Assembly (NCBI GenBank): GCA_947463105.1
Contig: CANHSD010000051.1
Span: 1-14,285, forward strand
DNA: 14,285 nt
Source of the DNA: Chitinophagaceae bacterium
GTDB taxonomy: Bacteria; Bacteroidota; Bacteroidia; Chitinophagales; Chitinophagaceae
Reading direction: 5' to 3'
Positions 7,791 to 13,791 of this stretch are shown here, in pieces; position 1 is the first letter of the stretch; each line of letters opens with the position of its first letter. The notes beneath the pieces were generated by a model. That model had not been told where the DNA came from. It worked only from the letters and a program-made list of their open reading frames with translations, and did not search any database. A program made the position numbers and the translations under genes.

Positions 7791-9629
7791 TTAAATTATA
7801 CCTGCTAAGCATCCTCCTTCAGCAAAAAATCTATCTGTTTTTTTGATCATTGCAGGATCCAAAACAACTGCAGGTGCATGATGTGGTTTGACGCGGGCAT
7901 CCAGGATGATTGGGCCATTACACCCCCAGTGCTTGTGTGCATAAAATTCATCAATGCCATATATATCATGCGATGGGTTTGTTCTGGTGAAGGCCACCCA
8001 AAGAAAGTTTTTAACGCTTTGCGCGGTAAAATGGGCATCATCACACCAAATCAAAAGAGGAACACCAAATGATGGACCTGTTTTCCCCATAAGCATCTCA
8101 TTGATTCGCTTCATTTCTTCAAGGGTTGTTTGCTCATCAACATATGTTTTTGTTTGAAAGGCAGCCACACCCGGCATGATCATCCTGCAATCAGCCCATG
8201 TACTGATTCCTTTTAATTCTTCCGGTAATTCAACGGTAAGGGTTCTGATGGGATTACCATATGCAGCAAAAACCACCTTGCTGCCAGAGTTCAAGCCTGT
8301 TCCAGAATAATCCAGGGTGTCCATGGTTGTATTCGTATGAAAATGAACATCACGGTTTGTATGCAGCCGTTCCAAAATATAGTTCAAGAAAATTGCTTCA
8401 TTGTGCGTGGTCAGTTTGTTAAGCTCATCTGCTGTGATGAACAGAAATTTTGCAAGGCTGAGCTGACCGGTACCCAGGATATGATTGGCGATGGTCAACA
8501 ACTCTGCTGGTTGTTTGGTGGGTAGATAAGGAGTATACCTTTCACTGCCAATGGCCAGCAATAAAGGGTGAACACCTGCAGCATCAACAGCGTGGACCTC
8601 TTTTACGCCTGGAATTTCCTTTGGTATGGCAGACCCGGTAATTTCATGGATCAGTTGTCCAAAACTGGTATCCTCCTGTGGTGGTCTGCCCACTACCGTA
8701 AAAGGCCAAATGGCATCTTTCCTGGCATATACCTTATGAACTTTCATCAAAGGAAAAGGATGGGTAAGGCTGTAATATCCTAAATGATCTCCAAAAGGTC
8801 CCTCGGGCTTGTTTTCGCCGGGCAACACCTCACCAGTGATGACAAAATCTGCGTCCGTGCTGACTGCGTGGCCATCTTTGTAGGTATATCTGAATCTTCT
8901 TCTTCCCAGAGCCCCTGCAAAAGTCATCTCACTGAGGCCCTCAGGCAACGGCATGACTGCTGAAACAGTATGCGAGGGTGGGCCTCCCACAAAAATGCTA
9001 ACTTTTAACGCTTTACCCTTTTTATTGGCTTTTGTCTGATGAACCCCAATTCCCCTGTGCAATTGATAATGGAGCCCAATCTCTTTGTTGGGTATATAAT
9101 CATTGCCAGACAACTGAATCCGGTACATGCCCAAATTGGATTTCATGATGCCAGGCGAATCTATATCTTCTGTATAGACCTGTGGCAATGTCACAAAAAC
9201 ACCACCATCCATGGGCCAATGTTGAATCTGAGGAATGTCCTGAATGGAGATTTCCTGGAATAAAACAGGTTTGTTGATAGGATTTTTCAGTGGCAAGGCG
9301 GTGAATGCAGCAAATAGTGCTCCCAGGTGCTGAAAGGGTTTTTTTAATGCCGAAACCGGGTCATTCTTCAGGTTGATCAGCATCTGCATTTGTGCTAAAC
9401 TATCGCGGAAAATGAATTTACTTCTATCCAGGGTACCAAAAATATTGGATGCTGCCCTGAACCTTGATCCCTTTACCTTTTCAAATAAAAGAGCCGGACC
9501 GCCTGCTTCGTATACACGGTGGTGAAGTGTTGCCATTTCAAGATAGGGATCAACTTCCTCCTTAATCCTCACCAGTTGACCAGTTTGTTCTAGATCAAGC
9601 AAGCAAGCTTCAAGGGAATGGTAGGCCAT
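7791..9629 (-). CDS. UbiD-family prenyl-FMN-dependent decarboxylase
   Basis: UbiD enzymes decarboxylate aromatic or unsaturated acids using prenylated FMN supplied by UbiX. At 612 residues the protein is longer than E. coli UbiD, as are many Bacteroidota homologues. Visible signatures are KSNLGMYRIQL (163-173), with N165 and R170 of the cofactor and catalytic site, HRGIGVH (191-197), and KPEGPFGDHLGYY (274-286). The last gives E276 and D281 of the acidic-basic-acidic triad. No ubiX is in the window. Bacteroidota make menaquinone rather than ubiquinone, so a role as a menaquinone-pathway decarboxylase (possibly the futalosine branch) is my best guess; another aromatic acid substrate is possible. 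The start at 9629 gives MAYHSLEACLLDLEQTGQL, the usual UbiD opening helix. No terminator separates it from tRNA-Pro downstream, and its upstream region (9630-9736) shows no good promoter match. Confidence 0.92.
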   Translation of the reverse strand: MAYHSLEACLLDLEQTGQLVRIKEEVDPYLEMATLHHRVYEAGGPALLFEKVKGSRFRAASNIFGTLDRSKFIFRDSLAQMQMLINLKNDPVSALKKPFQHLGALFAAFTALPLKNPINKPVLFQEISIQDIPQIQHWPMDGGVFVTLPQVYTEDIDSPGIMKSNLGMYRIQLSGNDYIPNKEIGLHYQLHRGIGVHQTKANKKGKALKVSIFVGGPPSHTVSAVMPLPEGLSEMTFAGALGRRRFRYTYKDGHAVSTDADFVITGEVLPGENKPEGPFGDHLGYYSLTHPFPLMKVHKVYARKDAIWPFTVVGRPPQEDTSFGQLIHEITGSAIPKEIPGVKEVHAVDAAGVHPLLLAIGSERYTPYLPTKQPAELLTIANHILGTGQLSLAKFLFITADELNKLTTHNEAIFLNYILERLHTNRDVHFHTNTTMDTLDYSGTGLNSGSKVVFAAYGNPIRTLTVELPEELKGISTWADCRMIMPGVAAFQTKTYVDEQTTLEEMKRINEMLMGKTGPSFGVPLLIWCDDAHFTAQSVKNFLWVAFTRTNPSHDIYGIDEFYAHKHWGCNGPIILDARVKPHHAPAVVLDPAMIKKTDRFFAEGGCLAGII

Positions 9630-9736
9630 GGGAATGATTATTTATTGAATATAACGTGGACTTGTTTTAAAAGTTCTGGAGTTTATACTTTTATCAGACG
9701 CTCTAGTAATCCGAAGAGGGGAAAGGTGGTTTCCAT

Positions 9737-9766
9737 AAAAAAGGGTGACTTTAAAGTCACCCTTTT
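9737..9766 (-). terminator. Intrinsic terminator of ndk
   Basis: A perfect 28-nt palindrome occupies 9739-9766, with the core stem GGGTGACTTT pairing to AAAGTCACCC. On the minus strand it is followed by six T residues (9742-9737), 19 bases after the ndk stop. On the plus strand it is followed by only four T, so it is chiefly a leftward terminator. It isolates ubiD from ndk. Confidence 0.9.
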
Positions 9767-9785
9767 ACTTTAAATACGAGCAATA

Positions 9786-10202
9786 TCAGATCTTTTCAAA
9801 GGCTGAAAAGAAGAAACTTCCTTCAATGGCTGCATTCTCATCACTATCGCTTCCATGAACGGCATTCTCACCAACAGACTTGGCATAGATCTTGCGGATA
9901 GTGCCCTCCTCTGCATTGGCAGGGTTGGTAGCCCCAATCAATGTCCTGAAATCTGCAACCGCATTTTCCTTTTCAAGAATGGCAGCAACAATGGGGCCGC
10001 TGCTCATAAAATCAACCAATTCTCCGTAAAATGGCCTTTCACTGTGCACTGCATAAAATTCTCCAGCTTTTTCTGGAGTAAGTTTTAAGAGTTTCATTGC
10101 CTTGATTTTGAAACCGGCACCTTCGATGTGTTTGAGGATGGCACCTGCATTGCCAGCTGCAAATGCATCAGGCTTGATCATTGTAAACGTCTTGTTGGTC
10201 AT
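9786..10202 (-). CDS. ndk: Nucleoside diphosphate kinase
   Basis: Ndk moves the gamma-phosphate of ATP to nucleoside diphosphates through a phosphohistidine and keeps NTP and dNTP pools balanced in the cytoplasm. The 138-residue protein shows the N-terminal TFTMIKPDA with K10, the conserved R103 region (TIRKIYA), and the active-site His116 in NAVHGSDS. The start at 10202 gives the standard MTNKTFTMIKPDA; a further in-frame ATG at 10253 would add 17 atypical residues and sits inside the promoter region. It is divergent from the NrnA-like gene, with a -33/-7 promoter pair about 20-50 bases upstream and a strong hairpin terminator 19 bases after the stop, so it is probably monocistronic. Confidence 0.98.
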   Translation of the reverse strand: MTNKTFTMIKPDAFAAGNAGAILKHIEGAGFKIKAMKLLKLTPEKAGEFYAVHSERPFYGELVDFMSSGPIVAAILEKENAVADFRTLIGATNPANAEEGTIRKIYAKSVGENAVHGSDSDENAAIEGSFFFSAFEKI

Positions 10203-10222
10203 AATCTCTTGTTTTTGGATAA

Positions 10223-10253
10223 CAAAGGTAAACCAAGCTGAGCCAAGCCCCAA
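10223..10253 (-). promoter_or_regulatory. Promoter of ndk (-33 TTG, -7 TACCTTTG)
   Basis: On the minus strand TTG (10253-10251) is followed after 20 bases by TACCTTTG (10230-10223), an exact TAnnTTTG match. Transcription should begin near 10215-10218, giving a leader of about 15 nt before the ndk ATG at 10202. Confidence 0.7.
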
Positions 10254-10264
10254 GAAAAGGTTTA

Positions 10265-10294
10265 TTGATTTTAAGCATCAGGATTGTACATTTG
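10265..10294 (+). promoter_or_regulatory. Promoter of the NrnA-like gene (-33 TTG, -7 TACATTTG)
   Basis: TTG at 10265-10267 is followed after 19 bases by TACATTTG at 10287-10294, an exact match to the Bacteroidota consensus and spacing. The predicted transcription start is within a few bases of the ATG at 10304, so the transcript would be leaderless or nearly so. This also argues against the in-frame ATG at 10265, which is the -33 element itself. Confidence 0.75.
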
Positions 10295-10303
10295 CTATCC
10301 AAG

Positions 10304-11308
10304 ATGAAAGAAATCAGCACTGTTTTTGACCAATTGTCAGTTTCTGACCCGATTGTTATTACAATGCACCAGAAGCCAGATCCGGATGCAATGGGTTCTG
10401 CCTTGGGTTTATACCATTTCTTTAAGAAACAAGGTTATCCAGTCAAAGTGATTTCTCCAACGAATTGGGCAGATTTTCTCAAATGGATGCCAGGTTGTTC
10501 CGATGTCATTGATTTCGAATCCAAGGGAAACCCATCACAAGACTATTTATCCAATGCAAAATGGTTGTTCTGTCTTGACTACAATCATTTCAGCCGAACA
10601 AGAAACATGGAACAGGTCTTGACCAACCTGGACTGCAAAAAAGTGCTGATAGACCACCACAGGGAACCCCAGACCGAATGTTTTGATTTTGGTGAAAGCA
10701 ACATCAAAAAGAGCTCTACCGCTGAAATGATTTATGATTTCATTGTTTTGTCTGGTAAAAAGGAGCTGATTGATAAGGATATTGCGTCTTGCCTTTATGC
10801 AGGAGTAATGGCTGACACAGGTTCTTTCCGTTTTGCATCTACCACACCAAGTGTGCATTATATGGTTGCGGAGCTTCAGCTCAAGGGCATTGAACATGCC
10901 AAAATCCATTCACATACCTATGATAATTTTCATGAAAACAGGCTGCGCTTTATTGGTCATGTGCTATCCAACAGAATGGAAGTATTCTATGAACACAATA
11001 CTGCACTGATTTGCATACCCAAGGCAGATATCCTGAAGTTTCACATCAAGACAGGAGATACAGAAGGCCTGGTCAATTACCCCTTGTCTATCCAGGGTAT
11101 TGAAATGGCTGCATTGTTGATTGATCGTGATGAAGAAAGAAAATGGTCGTTCAGGAGCAAGGAAACATTTGATTGCAATACGTTTGCAAGAAAATATTTC
11201 TCTGGCGGCGGTCATTACAATGCATCAGGTGGAAGAAGTATAGATACCTTGGAACAAAATGTCATTCAATTTAAAAAAGCACTCAAAGAATTTACATCTT
11301 TACAATAA
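10304..11308 (+). CDS. DHH/DHHA1 phosphoesterase, NrnA-like (nanoRNase / pAp phosphatase)
   Basis: NrnA-type enzymes degrade 2-5 nt RNA fragments and dephosphorylate 3'-phosphoadenosine 5'-phosphate in the cytoplasm, using two metal ions. The 334-residue protein has the DHH motifs in order: H22 and PDPDAMGS (25-32), CLDYN with D92, LIDHHRE with D117-H118-H119, and ADTGSFRF near residue 180. The DHHA1 domain ends with GGGHYNASGG near 304-313, the substrate-binding glycine loop. I chose the ATG at 10304 over an in-frame one 13 codons upstream because the latter lies in the promoter and adds no family sequence. The FKBP lipoprotein gene follows after only 10 bp, so the two are probably co-transcribed. 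Other DHH family members (RecJ-like, c-di-AMP phosphodiesterase) are less likely because no extra domains are present. Confidence 0.92.
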   Translation: MKEISTVFDQLSVSDPIVITMHQKPDPDAMGSALGLYHFFKKQGYPVKVISPTNWADFLKWMPGCSDVIDFESKGNPSQDYLSNAKWLFCLDYNHFSRTRNMEQVLTNLDCKKVLIDHHREPQTECFDFGESNIKKSSTAEMIYDFIVLSGKKELIDKDIASCLYAGVMADTGSFRFASTTPSVHYMVAELQLKGIEHAKIHSHTYDNFHENRLRFIGHVLSNRMEVFYEHNTALICIPKADILKFHIKTGDTEGLVNYPLSIQGIEMAALLIDRDEERKWSFRSKETFDCNTFARKYFSGGGHYNASGGRSIDTLEQNVIQFKKALKEFTSLQ

Positions 11309-11318
11309 CAACAATCAA

Positions 11319-12260
11319 ATGAAAAAAACAACTCTGCTGCTCAGCGCCTTATCCATTCTCATGCTCAACGCATGTAAGAATGTAGGGTTTGAAAAAACCA
11401 AGTCAGGACTTGAATACAAGATCTTCAATCAAGGTTCTGGTGAAAAACTAGAACATGGTGATTTTGTAAAATTCCAGTACAAACTCACGTACAAAGACTC
11501 ATCTGTGATGAATTCTTATGATTTCATGCCTGTTTATGATCAGGTGGATAGCGTAGGACGATTCCACGATTTCTCTGAATTCCTCACCAAAATGAAGGTT
11601 GGAGACAGTGCCGTTTGTTACCAGTATTTTGACACCCTTCAAAAAGGATCTCAGTATGGCGTACCTCCCTACATGAAAAAAGGAGACAAGCAGCAAATGA
11701 CCATCAAGATCCTGTCTGTATTCAAAAACAAAGATGGCAAAGCATCCCGTGATTTTGCCGTTGACGATTACAAAGCTGAAATTGATCGTTACAAGGTCAA
11801 GGAAATGGCGGCCATCGAAAAATACCTTTCATTGAAAAGCATCAAGGCGGATAAGGTTAACAACAGTGTTTATGTCCAAATTGAACAGCAGGGTACAGGC
11901 AAGCAGGCTGATTCAGGCCAACTGGTCGGTGTAAAGTACGATGGGTACAGTTTTGAGGGAGAATATTTCGATTCTAATATCGATACCGCAAAACAATTCT
12001 CGCCACATGGTTTGGATACATTCTTCTTTGTTGCAAAGCAGGAAGGGGCTATTCAGGGTATGCTTGAAGGAATCACCGTTTTCAAAAAAGGTGGAAAAGG
12101 AAAAATGTTCATCCCTTCCAGCATGGCTTACGGCCCACAAGGCAGTCCTCCTGCCATCAAGCCTAACCAAAACTTGATTTTCAATATCGAAGTAGTTGAA
12201 GTGAAGGATCTGCCCAAAGCACCACAAGGTGCAGTGCCTCCTCCTCCAGCTGGTAATTAA
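11319..12260 (+). CDS. FKBP-type peptidyl-prolyl isomerase lipoprotein with two FKBP domains
   Basis: This is a folding catalyst anchored in the envelope. The 313-residue precursor opens with MKKTTLLLSALSILMLNAC, a lipoprotein signal with lipobox LNAC and the lipidated Cys19. Domain 1 (about 25-134) starts KSGLEYKIFNQGSGEKLEHGD and keeps the fold but lacks the usual AYG...IPP active-site segment. A charged helical linker (145-172) follows. Domain 2 (about 180-296) has the canonical FIPSSMAYGPQG, PPAIKPNQNLIFNIEVVEV, so it is the likely active one. The tail is proline-rich. The ATG at 11319 is chosen because it yields the signal peptide; a longer reading from 11259 would overlap the previous gene. 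The ndk-DHH-FKBP order recalls the neighbourhood of the gliding protein GldI in flavobacteria (from memory), but GldI is a smaller single-domain protein. Confidence 0.9.
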   Translation: MKKTTLLLSALSILMLNACKNVGFEKTKSGLEYKIFNQGSGEKLEHGDFVKFQYKLTYKDSSVMNSYDFMPVYDQVDSVGRFHDFSEFLTKMKVGDSAVCYQYFDTLQKGSQYGVPPYMKKGDKQQMTIKILSVFKNKDGKASRDFAVDDYKAEIDRYKVKEMAAIEKYLSLKSIKADKVNNSVYVQIEQQGTGKQADSGQLVGVKYDGYSFEGEYFDSNIDTAKQFSPHGLDTFFFVAKQEGAIQGMLEGITVFKKGGKGKMFIPSSMAYGPQGSPPAIKPNQNLIFNIEVVEVKDLPKAPQGAVPPPPAGN

Positions 12261-12263
12261 TCT

Positions 12264-12295
12264 AAAAAAGGAGCACGTTTAGTGCTCCTTTTTTT
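12264..12295. terminator. Bidirectional intrinsic terminator between the FKBP gene and folP
   Basis: A 13-bp stem (AAAAAAGGAGCAC with GTGCTCCTTTTTT) closes the loop GTTTA. The plus strand ends in seven T and the minus strand in six T, so it can stop both converging transcripts. It lies 3 bases after the FKBP stop, and the T-tract runs into the folP stop codon at 12294-12296. Confidence 0.93.
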
Positions 12296-13124
12296 ATGCC
12301 TTTTTGATTTGTTGAATAATTTTTACCGTTTCAATCGCTTCCCTAGCATCATGTACCCTTAGCAATGATGCACCTTTCATTAAGGCCACTGTATTCAAAA
12401 CAGTTGTACCATTCAGTGCTTCATCAGGCGTGATTTTCAGCAGTTTATAGATCATGGATTTTCTTGAGAATCCTGCCAAAACAGGATGACCAAGCGCAAC
12501 AATTTTCTCCAATTGTCTGACCAGGGCGTAATTGTGTTCCAGGGTTTTGCCGAAACCAAAACCGGGGTCAAGTATTATATCCTTGATGCCTGCACGTTGA
12601 CAAGCTTCAATTTTCTCTTTGAAAAATCTTACCAGATCATCCGTTACATTGTCATATTGTGGATTATCCTGCATGGTTGTGGGGGTGCCCTGCATATGGG
12701 TACAAATGAAAGGAACTGCTAGTGTTGCTACCGTTGGAATCATATGCAGATCCATGTTTCCACCACTGACATCATTGACTATATCAATGCCATTATCAAC
12801 AGCATAGTGTGCAACTTCAGCACTTGTGGTGTCAATAGAGCTCCAGATGCTGCTTTTGTGATTGACCAGGTATTTGATGGCAGCGCTGATTCTTTCAATT
12901 TCCACACCTGCAGCAATATCCATACTACCTGGCTTGGTACTTTTTCCTCCTATGTCAATGATATCAACACCACTGCTGATCAAATCATCGATTCTCTTGC
13001 AGATGGCAGGGTAATGTGCTGTTCTGCTGGCCTCATAAAATGAATCCTCTGTACAGTTGAGGACTCCCATGACCAACGGCTTATTTGATTTTATGGTCCG
13101 TCCCCTTGAAATAAGTTCAATCAT
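12294..13124 (-). CDS. folP: Dihydropteroate synthase
   Basis: FolP condenses p-aminobenzoate with dihydropterin pyrophosphate in folate synthesis and is the sulfonamide target. The 276-residue TIM-barrel protein keeps MGVLN (19-23), DIGGKSTKPGS (57-67), SSIDTT with D98, VNDVSGG with N117 and D118, THMQGTP (142-148), DPGFGFGKT (186-194), GFSRKS (218-223) and RVHD (256-259). The loop usually written NVTPDSF reads N23-C-T-E-D-S-F here, and GGES/GGQS-TRP reads GGKSTKP. These are unusual at pterin/pABA-facing positions, but the key catalytic Asp, Asn, Lys and Arg residues remain, so I expect an active enzyme. The start at 13124 gives a normal short N-terminus. It converges on the FKBP gene through a shared terminator and is divergent from the DUF1599 gene. 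Confidence 0.95.
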   Translation of the reverse strand: MIELISRGRTIKSNKPLVMGVLNCTEDSFYEASRTAHYPAICKRIDDLISSGVDIIDIGGKSTKPGSMDIAAGVEIERISAAIKYLVNHKSSIWSSIDTTSAEVAHYAVDNGIDIVNDVSGGNMDLHMIPTVATLAVPFICTHMQGTPTTMQDNPQYDNVTDDLVRFFKEKIEACQRAGIKDIILDPGFGFGKTLEHNYALVRQLEKIVALGHPVLAGFSRKSMIYKLLKITPDEALNGTTVLNTVALMKGASLLRVHDAREAIETVKIIQQIKKA

Positions 13125-13138
13125 GTTGTTTCCTTTGT

Positions 13139-13147
13139 TATTTTTGC
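13139..13147 (+). promoter_or_regulatory. Possible -7 element for the DUF1599-DoxX pair
   Basis: TATTTTTGC fits TAnnTTTG but has no TTG at standard spacing (nearest are 10 and 30 bases upstream). If used, the transcript leader would be about 65-70 nt and would contain the hairpin at 13184-13203. This box is also one arm of an 8-bp inverted repeat with 13159-13166. Confidence 0.35.
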
Positions 13148-13159
13148 CTAGCAGAACTG

Positions 13160-13167
13160 CAAAAATG
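13160..13167 (-). promoter_or_regulatory. Possible -7 element for folP
   Basis: On the minus strand CATTTTTG lies 35 bases upstream of the folP ATG at 13124. It differs from TAnnTTTG only in the first base, and no TTG sits at the -33 distance. It faces the candidate box at 13139-13147 on the other strand, so at most one may be genuine. Confidence 0.25.
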
Positions 13168-13183
13168 AACTAATTTACCATAT

Positions 13184-13206
13184 AACCCGAACCGTTTCGG
13201 GTTTTT
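13184..13206 (+). terminator. Terminator-like hairpin just upstream of the DUF1599 gene
   Basis: AACCCGAA (13184-13191) pairs perfectly with TTCGGGTT (13196-13203) around the 4-nt loop CCGT and runs into five T (13202-13206). The shape is that of a short intrinsic terminator in the rightward direction, but it lies only 14 bases before the ATG at 13221 and after the only candidate promoter, which suggests an attenuator or a 5' stabilising hairpin. Confidence 0.5.
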
Positions 13207-13220
13207 ATCCCTTTTAAAGC

Positions 13221-13781
13221 ATGAGTGCAATAACCAATACACAATATGATCTCGCTGTAAACTCCTGTAAAGACATATTCATCAAGAAAACCCGAGATTA
13301 TGGCACTTCCTGGCGCTGTCTCCGGATTATTTCCATCACTGACCAGATCTTCATCAAAGCCATGCGCGTCAGAACCCTACAGGAAAAAAAAGTCCAGAAA
13401 ATAGGTGATGACATTACTGGAGAATTCAAGGGTATCGTCAATTATGGGGTAATTGGTCTTATACAACTGTCAATTGGAGACAGTGAAATGGAAGAAATGA
13501 ACCCTGATGAAATGGAAAAGCTCTATGATCAATACATCAACTTTTCCAGGGATACAATGCTGGACAAGAATCATGATTATGGCGAAGCCTGGAGAGACAT
13601 GAGCCAAGAAAGCTTTATCGATCTCATTTTGATGAAACTCAGTCGAATCAGGCAAATTCTTTACAATGACGGTAAAACCATCATCAGTGAGGGCATAGAT
13701 GCCAATTTCGTAGATATCATCAATTATGCCGTTTTCGGACTGATTCTCATTGGAGAAGCCAAACCAGGTCATTTATCATAA
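13221..13781 (+). CDS. DUF1599 protein with two tandem copies of the domain
   Basis: This 186-residue protein fits the DUF1599 family, which I recall has also been called nucleotide-modification-associated domain 1; its biochemical role is not established to my knowledge. It is a duplication. Residues 26-84 (DYGTSW... ending VNYGVIGLIQL) align with 119-178 (DYGEAW... ending INYAVFGLILI) with one gap. Both halves share DYGxxW, a leucine/methionine-rich helix with R (KAMRVR and KLSRIR), an acidic stretch, and NYxVxGLI. The halves are joined by an acidic methionine-rich linker (about 85-105). It appears all-helical, with no signal peptide or membrane segment, so it is cytoplasmic. The start at 13221 is the first ATG of the frame. 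The DoxX gene begins 10 bp after its stop, so the two are probably co-transcribed. Confidence 0.88.
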   Translation: MSAITNTQYDLAVNSCKDIFIKKTRDYGTSWRCLRIISITDQIFIKAMRVRTLQEKKVQKIGDDITGEFKGIVNYGVIGLIQLSIGDSEMEEMNPDEMEKLYDQYINFSRDTMLDKNHDYGEAWRDMSQESFIDLILMKLSRIRQILYNDGKTIISEGIDANFVDIINYAVFGLILIGEAKPGHLS

Positions 13782-13791
13782 ATTTTTACTC

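Noticed and set aside
9630..9736. Promoter for ubiD
   Set aside because: Only weak TA-rich stretches are present; nothing matches TAnnTTTG with a spaced TTG, so I did not annotate a site.
9739..9766. The perfect 28-nt palindrome as a protein operator or mobile-element end
   Set aside because: Its position 19 bases after the ndk stop, with a minus-strand T-run, fits an intrinsic terminator; no second copy or target duplication is seen in the window.
11259..11318. Extension of the FKBP protein into the end of the NrnA-like gene
   Set aside because: It would bury the lipoprotein signal peptide behind a polar stretch; the ATG at 11319 gives a clean lipobox.
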